The notes below the pieces were generated by a model, which worked only from the letters and a program-made list of their open reading frames with translations, had not been told where the DNA came from and made no database searches. Both the position numbers and the translations under genes were made by a program. A DNA stretch of 64,000 nucleotides from Bradyrhizobium zhanjiangense (GTDB lineage Bacteria > Pseudomonadota > Alphaproteobacteria > Rhizobiales > Xanthobacteraceae), in assembly GCF_004114935.1 (NCBI RefSeq), contig NZ_CP022221.1:6965001-7029000 (forward strand), in the 5' to 3' direction. Below are positions 33,376 to 42,339 of this stretch, piece by piece. Within the stretch, counting starts at the first letter, position 1, and each line of letters opens with the position of its first letter.

Positions 33376-34566
33376 TCAGCCGGCCATCGCGTGCGTTTCT
33401 TCCGCCAGCCCGTACACGCGCTGTGCCTTGGAAAATCCTGCGATCGGAAATTCGCCGAGTTCGTGCCAGTTGTGGTGGCAGACATTGGCAAAACCTTCCG
33501 AGGCGACGACGGTCCGCCCCAGCCGCCCCGTGATCTTCTCCAGCCGGGCCGCGAGATTGACGGCGGGGCCGATGCAGGTGAAGTCCAGCCGGTTACCGCC
33601 CCCGATATTGCCGTAGAGGATGTTGCCGATGTGCAGCGCGACGCCAAAGCGGAAGCGCTCGACGACATCGCCGACCGGAAACGCGAGTTGCTCCACGCTG
33701 GCGCGCGATTCACGCGCCGCCTCCAGCACGCGCGCGCAGACATGGGCGGCATCGCCAACATATTCATCGATCGGAAACACTGCGAGCAGGCCGTCGCCCA
33801 TGAATTTCAGCACCTCGCCGCCATGACCCCTGATCGCGGTGACCTGGCAGTCGAAATAATGGTTGAGGATTGCCACCACCGTCTCGGCCGGCAGCCGGTC
33901 CGACAGCGCGGTGAAGCCGCGCAGGTCCGAGAGCCAGATCACCGCCTGCATGGTGTCGGTGTGGCCACGGCGGATCTGGCCGCCGAGAATGCGTGCGCCG
34001 GCGCGGTTGCCGACATAGGTGTCGAGCAGCATCTCGGCGGTGCGGCGCAGGCTGATGATCTCGCTGACGCGCGCGAGCGGCGCTATGATGCTTCGGATCG
34101 CCGCGATGTCGTCGTCGCTGAACCCATCGGGATGCTGCGTGATCCAGCTCGTGGCGTGGATGGAGCCATCGAGAAAAGGCACCGGCACGGCAATATAGTC
34201 GGTCGCGCCTTCGGCGCGCATGTCGTCGAGGAACGGAAATCGCTTGCTGTCGGGATCGCTCGCGCGTCCCCTGACCTCCACCCCCTGCTCGAACACGATG
34301 CGGAGCGGGCTGCGGGCGAATTCGGGCGTCTCCAGGATCTCGAAATCGACGCTGCCGATTTCGACCTCCCCACCCTGCCGCCAGATGAAATTGCGGCCGA
34401 AGATTTCCGGATGCAGCGTGCGGATGAAGATGCCGAACCGCCACAGCGGCAGGCCGGCCGCGACCAGACGTTCGCAGAAATCGGCGATCATCTCGGCCGG
34501 CTCTAGCGACGACCAGGCACCGCCGATCAGCCAGTTGCAGATGCGCTGGAGCTCGGAGCTATTCAT
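33376..34566 (-). CDS. Adenylate/guanylate cyclase-domain protein
   Basis: This 396-residue protein has an N-terminal GAF-like sensory region (about 20-180) and a class III cyclase domain (about 200-375): I-W-L-S-D-L-R-G-F-T-A-L-S-D carries the first metal Asp, G-G-E-V-L-K-F-M-G-D-G the second, and N-R-L-D-F-T-C-I-G-P-A-V-N-L-A-A-R the base and phosphate contacts. It should make cAMP in the cytoplasm; no membrane helix is seen. Convergent with clpS, with a four-base gap. The signal it senses is unknown. Confidence 0.92.
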   Translation of the reverse strand: MNSSELQRICNWLIGGAWSSLEPAEMIADFCERLVAAGLPLWRFGIFIRTLHPEIFGRNFIWRQGGEVEIGSVDFEILETPEFARSPLRIVFEQGVEVRGRASDPDSKRFPFLDDMRAEGATDYIAVPVPFLDGSIHATSWITQHPDGFSDDDIAAIRSIIAPLARVSEIISLRRTAEMLLDTYVGNRAGARILGGQIRRGHTDTMQAVIWLSDLRGFTALSDRLPAETVVAILNHYFDCQVTAIRGHGGEVLKFMGDGLLAVFPIDEYVGDAAHVCARVLEAARESRASVEQLAFPVGDVVERFRFGVALHIGNILYGNIGGGNRLDFTCIGPAVNLAARLEKITGRLGRTVVASEGFANVCHHNWHELGEFPIAGFSKAQRVYGLAEETHAMAG

Positions 34567-34650
34567 GCCCGCATTTGCGGACGAAGTTGTGGGCCCGTCA
34601 AGCTGCGCGGTGGGCTAGTACCGCGACAGGGCGCGTTATCGGCGGTGTGC

Positions 34651-34675
34651 TCACCTCTCCCCGCGGGAGAGGTGA
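34651..34675. repeat. Perfect 11-base hairpin of the intergenic repeat type
   Basis: TCACCTCTCCC and GGGAGAGGTGA pair around CGC, just past the aroC stop. On the aroC strand the T run precedes rather than follows the hairpin, so it is not a standard terminator for aroC. Confidence 0.65.
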
Positions 34676-34680
34676 AAAAA

Positions 34681-35769
34681 CTAGCGTCCCACCTGCCCGC
34701 GATCGCGCAGGAAGTGATCGGCCAGCACGCAGGCCATCATGGCCTCACCGACGGGGACGGCGCGGATGCCGACGCAGGGGTCATGGCGGCCCTTCGTGAC
34801 GATCTCGGTATCAGTGCCCTTGCGATCGACGGTGCGGCGCGGCTGGAGGATCGATGAGGTCGGCTTCACCGCAAAACGCACCACCACCGGCTGTCCGGTG
34901 GAGATGCCGCCCAGAACGCCGCCGGCATGGTTGGAGAGAAAGCGCGTGCCGTCATTGCCGGTGCGCATCTCGTCGGCGTTCTCTTCGCCGGTCAATTCGG
35001 CCGCGCCAAATCCGGCGCCGATCTCGACGCCCTTCACCGCGTTGATGGTCATCATCGCGGCCGCCAGATCGGAATCGAGCTTGGCGTAGATCGGCGCGCC
35101 AAGGCCCGCTGGCACGCCTTCGGCGACGATTTCGATCACCGCACCGATCGAGGAGCCGCTCTTGCGGATGCCGTCGAGATAGGTCTCGAAGAACGCAGCT
35201 TTGTCCTTGTCGGGACAGAAGAATGGATTTTTCCCGATCTCGTCCCAGTCCCATTTGGCGCGGTCGATCTTGTGCGGGCCGATCTGCACCAGTGCGCCGC
35301 GCACCTTGACGTCGGGCAGCACTTTTCGCGCGATCGCGCCGGCGGCAACGCGCGTGGCGGTCTCGCGCGCCGAGGAGCGCCCGCCGCCGCGATAGTCGCG
35401 CAGGCCGTACTTCGCCTCATAGGTGAAGTCGGCATGACCGGGGCGAAACTTGTCCTTGATCTCGGAATAGTCCTTCGAGCGCTGGTCGGTGTTCTCGATC
35501 AGGAGCCCGATCGGGGTGCCCGTCGTCACCTGCACGCCGGTCTCCGGATGCGCCATCACGCCGGACAGGATTTTCACCTGGTCCGGCTCCTGGCGCTGGG
35601 TGGTGAAGCGCGACTGGCCGGGCCGACGGCGGTCGAGATCGCCCTGGATGTCGGCCTCGGTGAGCGGGATCATGGGCGGACAGCCGTCGACCACGCAGCC
35701 GATCGCCACGCCGTGGCTCTCGCCGAAGGTGGTGACGCGGAACATGTGGCCGAAGGTGTTGAAGGACAT
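34681..35769 (-). CDS. aroC: Chorismate synthase
   Basis: This FMN-dependent enzyme of 362 residues makes chorismate from EPSP, the last step of the shikimate pathway. N-terminal [11 protein letters not shown], then [14 protein letters not shown], and the central [12 protein letters not shown] signature are all present; the length is normal. It is followed on the same strand, upstream, by the histidine phosphatase and fabI genes. Convergence with the cyclase is separated by the 34651 hairpin. Confidence 0.97.
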   Translation of the reverse strand: MSFNTFGHMFRVTTFGESHGVAIGCVVDGCPPMIPLTEADIQGDLDRRRPGQSRFTTQRQEPDQVKILSGVMAHPETGVQVTTGTPIGLLIENTDQRSKDYSEIKDKFRPGHADFTYEAKYGLRDYRGGGRSSARETATRVAAGAIARKVLPDVKVRGALVQIGPHKIDRAKWDWDEIGKNPFFCPDKDKAAFFETYLDGIRKSGSSIGAVIEIVAEGVPAGLGAPIYAKLDSDLAAAMMTINAVKGVEIGAGFGAAELTGEENADEMRTGNDGTRFLSNHAGGVLGGISTGQPVVVRFAVKPTSSILQPRRTVDRKGTDTEIVTKGRHDPCVGIRAVPVGEAMMACVLADHFLRDRGQVGR

Positions 35770-35841
35770 CCGTCTCTACTCGTCAGTCAGTTCTGACTTG
35801 TGGTGGTAACGCGGGGGAACACCCGGGTCAAACACACACTC

Positions 35842-35883
35842 GGTCATTCCGGGGCGATGCGAAGCATCGAACCCGCAATGACC
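35842..35883. repeat. Short hairpin repeat (CATTCCGGGGCG family)
   Basis: GGTCATTCCGGGGCGATGC and GCATCGAACCCGCAATGACC pair around GAA between aroC and the phosphatase gene. The same words occur in the larger palindrome at 49740-49848 and as a half copy at 52264-52300. Confidence 0.75.
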
Positions 35884-35893
35884 GCGTTCCAGG

Positions 35894-36493
35894 CTAACTA
35901 AACTTTTCCAGCCGGCGGTCGCGGAACACGTAGACGGCGCCTTGCTCGATATAGAGCTCGGCGGCACCGGCGGGGGTCTCGATGCCCAAAGCCACCATCA
36001 GGGCCCGGCAGGTGCCGCCATGGGCGACCGCGACGGTATCGACCAGAAGCGACTCGTACCAATCGAGCATGCGTAGCTGCACGGCCGCATAGGTCTCGCC
36101 GCCGATTGGCGCGACCGTCCATTTGTCGGCGAGGCGCCTTGCATAGACCTCGGGATCGGAGGCCTCGCTTTCGGCCAGTGTCAGCCCCTCCCAGGTGCCG
36201 TAGCCGATCTCCCGCAGGCGGTCGTCGAGCGAATAATCGGCAAGCGGCAGTTCAAGCTTGCGGCGCACCAGTTCCATGGTCTGGCGCGCACGCCCGAGCG
36301 GGCTCGACACGTAGGGCAGCGCCGCCTTGTCCTTGCTGTCGCGCCTGAACAGATCGGCCAGAACCCCGGCCGCGTGCACGGCCTGCCCGCGGCCGCGTGC
36401 ATTCAGCGGAATGTCCTGGGCGCCCTGGAGCCGCCCGAGCGCGTTCCACTCGGTCTCGCCGTGGCGCAGGAAGTAGATCGTGGGCACGGGCAT
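35894..36493 (-). CDS. Histidine phosphatase (phosphoglycerate-mutase-like)
   Basis: This soluble protein of 199 residues has the phospho-acceptor motif F-L-R-H-G-E-T-E-W-N (8-17), S-S-P-L-G-R-A-R-Q-T, and the second catalytic His in V-A-V-A-H-G-G-T-C-R. It acts on an unidentified phosphate ester. The frame stays open into the repeat upstream, but ATG 36493 starts the homology, so the repeat is not coding. It lies between fabI and aroC, all on one strand. Confidence 0.92.
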   Translation of the reverse strand: MPVPTIYFLRHGETEWNALGRLQGAQDIPLNARGRGQAVHAAGVLADLFRRDSKDKAALPYVSSPLGRARQTMELVRRKLELPLADYSLDDRLREIGYGTWEGLTLAESEASDPEVYARRLADKWTVAPIGGETYAAVQLRMLDWYESLLVDTVAVAHGGTCRALMVALGIETPAGAAELYIEQGAVYVFRDRRLEKFS

Positions 36494-36521
36494 GCGGTTT
36501 CGAAGGCTAGTCTTCTTGTTC

Positions 36522-36570
36522 GAGCATGATCTTACCGGAAAACCGGTTCCCACTTTTCCGGATCATGCTC
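36522..36570. repeat. Intergenic palindromic repeat, GAGCATGATC family, short copy
   Basis: GAGCATGATC (36522-36531) to GATCATGCTC (36561-36570), with an inner CCGGAAAACCGG palindrome. Its last base is the first complementary base of the fabI stop codon. The longer copy is at 4708-4803. Confidence 0.8.
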
Positions 36571-37379
36571 TACCCGCCGAGTGAGATATCCGGCGCGTCC
36601 GGGCGCTTCATGCCGAGCACGTGATAGCCGGAATCGACGTGGTGCACCTCGCCGGTCACGCCGCGCGACAAGTCGGAGAGGAAATACAGCGCGCTGCCGC
36701 CGACGTCTTCGGTCGACACGTTGCGACGCATCGGCGCGTTGTATTCGTTCCACTTCAGGATATAGCGGAAATCGCCGATGCCCGAGGCGGCGAGCGTCTT
36801 GATCGGACCTGCCGAGATCGCGTTGACGCGGATGTTCTTCTCGCCGAGATCGGCGGCGAGATAGCGCACGCTGGCTTCCAGCGCGGCTTTCGCCACGCCC
36901 ATGACGTTGTAATGCGGCATCCATTTCTCGGCGCCGTAATAGCTGAGCGTGATGAGCGAGCCGCCGTCGGTCATCAGCTTCTCGGCGCGCTGCGCCACCG
37001 CGGTGAACGAGTAGCAGGAGATCAGCATCGACTTCGAGAAGTTCTCCTGCGTGGTGTCGACGTAGCGGCCGTCGAGCTGCTCGCCATAGGCGATCGCGTG
37101 CACCAGGAAGTCGATCTTACCCCACTTCTCCTTCAGCACCGCGAAGGCGGCGTCGATGGTCGCGGCATCCGTGACGTCGCAATGGCCGAGCACGAGACCG
37201 CCGACCTCCGCGGCGAGCGGCTCGACACGCTTCTTCAGCGCATCGCCCTGATAGGTGAAGGCGAGCTCGGCACCGGCCGCGCGGCATGCCTTGGCGATGC
37301 CCCAGGCGATCGATCGGTTGTTGGCAACGCCGAGGATCACGCCCCGTTTGCCCTGCATCAGACCTGAATTCTGCGCCAT
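36570..37379 (-). CDS. fabI: Enoyl-[acyl-carrier-protein] reductase (NADH)
   Basis: This 269-residue enzyme of fatty acid elongation reduces trans-2-enoyl-ACP. The cofactor motif reads V-I-L-G-V-A-N-N-R-S-I-A-W-G (about 14-27); the Tyr-x6-Lys pair is in Y-N-V-M-G-V-A-K-A; I-S-A-G-P-I-K-T and the flipping loop follow. Length and motifs are typical of FabI. Its stop codon touches the palindromic repeat. A further InhA/FabI paralogue may exist elsewhere, as is usual in rhizobia. Confidence 0.97.
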   Translation of the reverse strand: MAQNSGLMQGKRGVILGVANNRSIAWGIAKACRAAGAELAFTYQGDALKKRVEPLAAEVGGLVLGHCDVTDAATIDAAFAVLKEKWGKIDFLVHAIAYGEQLDGRYVDTTQENFSKSMLISCYSFTAVAQRAEKLMTDGGSLITLSYYGAEKWMPHYNVMGVAKAALEASVRYLAADLGEKNIRVNAISAGPIKTLAASGIGDFRYILKWNEYNAPMRRNVSTEDVGGSALYFLSDLSRGVTGEVHHVDSGYHVLGMKRPDAPDISLGG

Positions 37380-37478
37380 TTTTTCAACGTCCCATCGAGC
37401 GGGTTAAGGTCTGGAGGTACACCAGCCCTCCTTCGCGGTACAGTCCTAATACGCGGCGTTAACGCTGTTTCGAGCACC

Positions 37479-37503
37479 GGAATAGCCGTTTCATTCGGGT
37501 GTT
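37479..37503 (+). promoter_or_regulatory. Candidate ECF-type promoter upstream of the sigma-factor gene
   Basis: GGAAT (37479-37483), 16 bases, TGTT (37500-37503) resembles ECF promoters with a GGAA -35 core. ECF sigma genes often drive themselves, so this may be the autoregulatory promoter. Match by eye. Confidence 0.4.
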
Positions 37504-37550
37504 ATGATCGTTGTGGCGCTCGCGCCGAATACCGGGACGTGAAAACCGCA

Positions 37551-38039
37551 ATGAATGCGTTTCGCCAGAGTGTGGAAACCATGATCCCGGCGTTGCGCCG
37601 CTATGCCCGCGCACTCACGCGCGATGCGGATGCGGCCGACGATCTGGTACAGGATACGTTGGTACGCGCGCTGCGTTCTGAGCGTCTGTTCCTCGGGGGC
37701 GACGTCAGGAGCTGGCTCTACACGATCCTGACCAACCTCAACAAGAACCGGCGGCGCTCACTGGCTAGGCGGCCGCAATTCATGCCGCTGACGGAGAACA
37801 ACCCGGATGCCAGCGGGACCGAGGCCGAAGGGCGCGACATCGAGAAGGCGCTGGCGACGCTGGTCGAGGAGCAGCGTTCGGTGCTGCTGCTGGTGATGCT
37901 GGAGGGCATGAGCTATCGCGAGGTCGCCGACATTCAGGGCGTGCCGATCGGCACCGTGATGTCGCGCCTGGCGCGCGCCCGCGCCCACGTCAAAGCCTCG
38001 CTGGAGGGCGCGCGCCCGGCGCTCAGGCGGGTGAAATGA
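37551..38039 (+). CDS. ECF-subfamily RNA polymerase sigma factor
   Basis: This sigma factor of 162 residues has region 2 (R-R-Y-A-R-A-L-T-R-D-A-D-A-A-D-D-L-V-Q-D, about 14-33) and region 4 (M-S-Y-R-E-V-A-D-I-Q-G-V-P-I-G-T-V-M-S-R-L, about 119-139) joined by a short linker; no region 3. GTG 37539 is an alternative start adding four residues. It is paired with the anti-sigma gene 100 bases downstream, the usual arrangement. The stimulus is unknown; it is not the EcfG/PhyR/NepR locus, since neither phyR nor nepR is beside it. Confidence 0.93.
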   Translation: MNAFRQSVETMIPALRRYARALTRDADAADDLVQDTLVRALRSERLFLGGDVRSWLYTILTNLNKNRRRSLARRPQFMPLTENNPDASGTEAEGRDIEKALATLVEEQRSVLLLVMLEGMSYREVADIQGVPIGTVMSRLARARAHVKASLEGARPALRRVK

Positions 38040-38142
38040 TGGCAGGGCTGATGCATTGCGTGTTGTCCGCCCACATGCCGATGGAGCGGGCGACGTTAAG
38101 CCACGAAGGACATTTTGGGCCGCAGAGCCAGAGACGACCGAT

Positions 38143-38913
38143 ATGAACGACCGCAACATTCCGATCACCGAAGACGAGCTGCACGCCTATGTCGACGGCG
38201 AGCTGCCGGCCGAACGTCGCGCCGACGTCGAGGCCTGGCTTGCCGCCCATCCTGACGAGGCCGAGCGTGTGCAATCCTGGCGCGCCATGGCTGAGATGCT
38301 GCACGCCCGCTACGACGCCGTCGCCCAGGAGCCGGTGCCGGCACGGCTGGAGCTCGAGCGGCTGGAGCGACGCCCCCGGCAATGGCTCTATGGCGCCGCC
38401 GCGGCTGTGCTGGTTGCTTTCGTCGCCGGCGGCACGGCCGGCTGGGTCGCGCATGGTGCCGCCAACGCGCCCTCGACCTTCCAGAGCTTCACAGCCGACG
38501 CGCTCGACGCCCACCGCCTCTATGTCGTCGAGGTCCGCCACCCCGTCGAGGTCGGGGGCAACGAGCGCGACCATCTCCAGGCCTGGCTGACCCGGCGCTG
38601 CGGCTGGACCGTGTTCGCGCCAAACCTGGAGGCGAGCGGGCTGAAGCTCGTCGGCGGCCGGCTCTTGCCGGGGCCGAAAGGTCCGGCGTCGTTCCTGATG
38701 TATGAGGGCGCCTCGGGCGAGCGGTACACGATCTACACCGCCAAGACCGAGAATGGTGCGACGCAGATGCGCTACGCCAAAACGGACAAGGACGGGGCGC
38801 TGTTCTGGGCCGAGCGCGGCGTCGGTTACGTTGTCAGCGGCGGCGCCGACCGCGACCGGCTGACCAAGGTGGCGCAGGCCGTTTACGACCAGGCAGAGAA
38901 GCACGGCACCTAG
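38143..38913 (+). CDS. Membrane anti-sigma factor
   Basis: This protein of 256 residues has an N-terminal cytoplasmic anti-sigma domain (I-T-E-D-E-L-H-A-Y-V-D-G-E-L-P, about 7-21), a single membrane helix (about 87-110: W-L-Y-G-A-A-A-A-V-L-V-A-F) and a periplasmic C-terminal domain. The zinc-binding H-x3-C-x2-C of ZAS proteins is absent. It should hold the sigma factor encoded upstream until a periplasmic signal arrives. ATG 38143 is used rather than 38056 because homology begins there. Confidence 0.9.
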   Translation: MNDRNIPITEDELHAYVDGELPAERRADVEAWLAAHPDEAERVQSWRAMAEMLHARYDAVAQEPVPARLELERLERRPRQWLYGAAAAVLVAFVAGGTAGWVAHGAANAPSTFQSFTADALDAHRLYVVEVRHPVEVGGNERDHLQAWLTRRCGWTVFAPNLEASGLKLVGGRLLPGPKGPASFLMYEGASGERYTIYTAKTENGATQMRYAKTDKDGALFWAERGVGYVVSGGADRDRLTKVAQAVYDQAEKHGT

Positions 38914-39235
38914 ACAACCCCTGCAAGCGCGATGCCTCGATTCCGACATCGAAAATTTGGAATCAGGACATCGGCGCGTCTCAGAATCGCACCGGATGAT
39001 CACGCGAAAATGAGCAGCGTTCGATCCGCCGATCGACGCAGGCGGCCTCGATTGGGGTTTTTGGTACCGCGCTGGTCCCCCTCTCGAGGCCGCACCTTCT
39101 TATCGGCTGCCCCGCCGGATAGTCGACGCGCCTCAAACGTCAGCGTTGAAGCGCGACCGCGCTTCAGGCGCATGTTGAGCATCATCCTTTCGGGAAGAGA
39201 ATGCTCCGATCGTCGAGGCGGCCTCGGATAGCGCC
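38914..39235. other. Intergenic region (322 bases) with a 10-base inverted repeat
   Basis: GCGGCCTCGA (39042-39051) and TCGAGGCCGC (39084-39093) pair perfectly across 32 bases. No T run follows, so it is not a standard terminator. Short frames here look non-coding. I see nothing else between the anti-sigma gene and the convergent dnaJ-like gene. Confidence 0.6.
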
Positions 39236-40201
39236 TTAGCCGAGCCCGCTACGCGGATTGTAGGGATGTTGGTCCCGCCACTTTTCCATCAATGTCTCAA
39301 GCTCGGCATCGTTCCCGTCCGGTAGCATAATCCTGATGACGACGAAGAGGTCTCCGGCTCCGCCGGCCTTCGGCAGCCCCTTGCCCTTGAGGCGGAAGGT
39401 TCGGCCGCTGGATGTGTTTTTAGGGACCGAGAGCTCCACAGCATTGCCGAGGGTGGGGACGCGGACCTTGCCGCCGAGCACCGCCTCATAGAGCGTGACC
39501 GGCAGATCGATCCGCAAGTCCGTGCCCTCGACCTTGAAGTGGGGGTGGGGCGCGATGTTGATGGTGATCAGGAGATCGCCGGGCGGATGGCCCTGCGCAC
39601 TCTCGCCCTGGCCCCTCAGCCGGATCTGCTGGCCTTCGGCGACGCCGGCCGGAATCTTGACGTTCAGCTCCTTGCCCGTGGGCAGCCGGACGCGTTTCTC
39701 GCCGCCCTTGACCGCCTCTTCCAGAGAGACGGACATGGCAACGTTCACGTCGAGATCGAGCCCGATCCCGCCGGTGTCGAAGTCGAACTGGGCGCCGCCG
39801 CCGGCCCCGGGCCGCGCGCCACGCATCCCACCGCCGAACATGCTGTTGAGGATATCCTCGAACGCGCCGCCGCCCGGGCTGGCACCCGCACCGCCGCTCC
39901 GGAACGTATAGCTCTCGAACCCGCCGGGGCCCGCGCGCCCGCGCGGCCCGCCGCCCCCCGGAAAGCCCTGGAAGCGCGGCTTGCCCTCGGCGTCGATCTC
40001 GCCGCGGTCGAACTGCTTGCGCTTGTCCTCGTCGCCGAGAATCTCGTTGGCCGAGTTGATCTCGGCGAAGCGCTCGGCGGCCTTCGGGTCACCCTTGTTG
40101 CTGTCGGGATGATGCTTCTTGGCAAGCTTGCGATAGGCGCTCTTGATGGCGGCAGCGTTGGCGCTCCGCGGCACCCCCAAGACCTCATAGGGGTCGCGCA
40201 T
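39236..40201 (-). CDS. DnaJ-family co-chaperone (CbpA type, no zinc finger)
   Basis: This 321-residue protein has a J domain (3-68) with the Hsp70-stimulating H-P-D motif in K-K-H-H-P-D-S-N, a Gly/Phe-rich linker (about 78-140), then the two beta-sandwich substrate domains of class II J-proteins (about 150-305). The C-x-x-C-x-G-x-G zinc repeats of true DnaJ are absent, so it is CbpA/DnaJ-class-II. It should deliver clients to DnaK in the cytoplasm. Confidence 0.93.
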   Translation of the reverse strand: MRDPYEVLGVPRSANAAAIKSAYRKLAKKHHPDSNKGDPKAAERFAEINSANEILGDEDKRKQFDRGEIDAEGKPRFQGFPGGGGPRGRAGPGGFESYTFRSGGAGASPGGGAFEDILNSMFGGGMRGARPGAGGGAQFDFDTGGIGLDLDVNVAMSVSLEEAVKGGEKRVRLPTGKELNVKIPAGVAEGQQIRLRGQGESAQGHPPGDLLITINIAPHPHFKVEGTDLRIDLPVTLYEAVLGGKVRVPTLGNAVELSVPKNTSSGRTFRLKGKGLPKAGGAGDLFVVIRIMLPDGNDAELETLMEKWRDQHPYNPRSGLG

Positions 40202-40307
40202 CCGTCACGTCTCCTTCACGGAATCGAATTGTTCAAAGGGCTCCCCGCCCCACCTGCGGATCATGTGGGGAGAGAGTGGCATTTTTGCAACTAGGGCCCG
40301 CCGGATC

Positions 40308-40739
40308 CTAGCTCCGCCACGGCTTTAGCGTATGAATCTCCCAACGGCCACGGCTGCTTTGGCAGCCGGCGCCCTGGAGCCAGCTTTCGGTATTGCCGTT
40401 GACGTAGCTCGCCAGAAAGTCGCGGCACTTGCGGCCGTCCTCCGCGGCATAGGATTGGGCGATCGGGGTGACCGAGCCCCGCGCCCCGGTCTCCGGATTC
40501 TCCCAGTGCTGGCTGGAATCCTTGTCGCCCTTGCTGAGGACGTCGGAGGCGGCGTTGCGGGCGAAGGCGAGATCGGTCTCGGTCGGCGGGGCGTCCTTCG
40601 CCGGCCGCGCGATCGATCCGGTCAGGTCGCTGTCGTCGGCCTTGGCATAGGCACTGCTGTCGTTGCGCGAAAAGCTGCAACCGCCGGCACCAAGCCCGAT
40701 TAGAATCATCGTCATGACGAAGCCGGACGGACGGATCAC
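40308..40739 (-). CDS. Small lipoprotein, RT0821/Lpp0805-like surface protein
   Basis: This protein of 143 residues has a short hydrophobic N-terminus (V-M-T-M-I-L-I-G-L-G) ending in the lipobox A-G-G-C, so it should be lipidated at that Cys. The C-terminal half (R-K-C-R-D-F-L-A-S-Y-V ... G-A-G-C-Q) holds two Cys that may pair. The start is uncertain: GTG 40739 gives a charged n-region, ATG 40715 does not, and the frame is open to 40871. It is divergent from pdxH. Function unknown. Confidence 0.72.
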   Translation of the reverse strand: MIRPSGFVMTMILIGLGAGGCSFSRNDSSAYAKADDSDLTGSIARPAKDAPPTETDLAFARNAASDVLSKGDKDSSQHWENPETGARGSVTPIAQSYAAEDGRKCRDFLASYVNGNTESWLQGAGCQSSRGRWEIHTLKPWRS

Positions 40740-40828
40740 CGATAGGCCAACGCGTCCCCATGCCCTATATAGGGCGGTAGCGGACAATAGCGCGTTTTGG
40801 GCCGCGGGACGCAACTCGGACTCCAGAC

Positions 40829-41470
40829 ATGACCGACACGACATCGATGAAACACCAGACACCCTTAACATCCGGTGATTTCACCGCCGCCGACGAGCCA
40901 TTTGCGTTGTTCGAGTCCTGGCTGAACGAGGCGATCAAGAGCGAGCCGAACGATCCGAACGCAATGGCGCTCGCGACCGTCGACCCGGACGGGCTTCCGG
41001 ACGTGCGCATGGTGCTGATGAAGGGTTTCGATACCGAGGGTTTCGTCTTCTACAGCCACATCGCCAGCCAGAAGGGCCGCGAACTCGCCGCAAATCCTAA
41101 GGCAGCATTACTTTTTCACTGGAAGTCGCTGCGCCGTCAGGTCCGCATCCGCGGCAACGTGACGCCGGTGACCGACGCCGAGGCCGATGCCTATTTCGCC
41201 ACCCGCCCCAAGCAGGCCCAGATCGGCGCCTGGGCGAGCAAGCAATCCGAGGCGCTGGAGAGCCGCTTCGCCTTCGAGCAGGCCATCGCCAAAGTCGCGG
41301 CCAAATACGTCATCGGCGAGGTGCCGCGGCCGCCGGGCTGGAGCGGCTGGCGCATCACGCCGGTGCGCATCGAGTTCTGGCACGACCGCCCATTCCGCCT
41401 GCACGACCGCATCGAATTTCGCCGTGACGCGGCCGGCCAGAAGTGGTCCAAGACGCGGATGTATCCTTGA
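40829..41470 (+). CDS. pdxH: Pyridoxamine/pyridoxine 5'-phosphate oxidase
   Basis: This FMN enzyme of 213 residues makes pyridoxal phosphate. Motifs seen are [18 protein letters not shown] (near 49-66), [36 protein letters not shown] and the C-terminal R-M-Y-P. All substrate and FMN contacts expected for the family are there and the length is normal. Confidence 0.97.
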   Translation: MTDTTSMKHQTPLTSGDFTAADEPFALFESWLNEAIKSEPNDPNAMALATVDPDGLPDVRMVLMKGFDTEGFVFYSHIASQKGRELAANPKAALLFHWKSLRRQVRIRGNVTPVTDAEADAYFATRPKQAQIGAWASKQSEALESRFAFEQAIAKVAAKYVIGEVPRPPGWSGWRITPVRIEFWHDRPFRLHDRIEFRRDAAGQKWSKTRMYP

Positions 41471-41492
41471 GCCTTGTGGGCCGACCTGAAAG

Positions 41493-42251
41493 ATGTCCAT
41501 GCCGCATTCGTCCAATGTGCCGCGTCGTACGCTGCTCCTGACCGGAGCCAGCCGCGGCATCGGCCACGCCACCGTGATCCGTTTCTCCTCGGCCGGCTGG
41601 CGCGTCATCACCTGCTCACGGCATGCCTTCCCGGAGGACTGCCCGTGGGATGCAGGCCCCGAGGACCATATCCAGGTCGACCTCGGCGATCCCGTGGATA
41701 CGGCGCGCGCGATCTCCGAGATCCGCCGCCGGCTCGAGGGCGGCACGCTGCATGCGCTGGTCAACAACGCCGCGATCTCGCCGAAGGGCGCGGGCGGCGC
41801 GCGGCTCGGCTCGGTCGACACCGATCTCGACACCTGGACGCATGTCTTCAACGTCAACTTCTTCGCGCCGATCATGATGGCGCGCGGGCTGATCGAGGAA
41901 TTGAAGGCGGCCAGGGGATCGGTCGTGAACGTCACCTCGATCGCAGGCTCGCGCGTGCATCCCTTCGCGGGCGCCGCCTACGCGACGTCCAAAGCCGCGC
42001 TCGCCGCGCTGACGCGCGAAATGGCTTCCGACTTCGGCCGCATCGGCGTGCGCGTCAACGCGATCGCGCCCGGCGAGATCGACACCTCGATCCTCTCGCC
42101 CGGCACCGAGAAGATCGTCGAGCAGCAAATCCCGATGCATCGCCTCGGCACGCCCGACGAGGTCGCCAAGATCATCTACGTGCTGTGCACGGACACGAGC
42201 TCCTACGTCAACGGCGCCGAGATCCACATCAACGGCGGCCAGCACGTTTGA
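41493..42251 (+). CDS. SDR-family oxidoreductase
   Basis: This is a classical SDR of 252 residues: T-G-A-S-R-G-I-G-H (about 18-26), N-N-A-A at about 91, catalytic Ser in N-V-T-S-I-A-G-S, and Y-A-T-S-K (Tyr-x3-Lys). The C-terminal D-T-S-I-L-S-P-G-T and N-G-G-Q suggest a sugar or hydroxyacyl substrate, but this cannot be fixed. It begins 22 bases after pdxH ends and may be co-transcribed with it, without an obvious functional link. ATG 41499 is an alternative start. Confidence 0.9.
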   Translation: MSMPHSSNVPRRTLLLTGASRGIGHATVIRFSSAGWRVITCSRHAFPEDCPWDAGPEDHIQVDLGDPVDTARAISEIRRRLEGGTLHALVNNAAISPKGAGGARLGSVDTDLDTWTHVFNVNFFAPIMMARGLIEELKAARGSVVNVTSIAGSRVHPFAGAAYATSKAALAALTREMASDFGRIGVRVNAIAPGEIDTSILSPGTEKIVEQQIPMHRLGTPDEVAKIIYVLCTDTSSYVNGAEIHINGGQHV

Positions 42252-42339
42252 TCCGCTCTCGTCGCTGCGCGGCAATGACGGAGCAATGGGCGATCTCGTC
42301 GGCAACCAACCCGCCTCTCAGACACGCGTTCGCATTCTC

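Noticed and set aside
34651..34680. Intrinsic terminator after aroC
   Set aside because: The hairpin is perfect, but on the aroC strand the T run comes before it, and on the plus strand it is followed by A residues. It fits the intergenic repeat class better.
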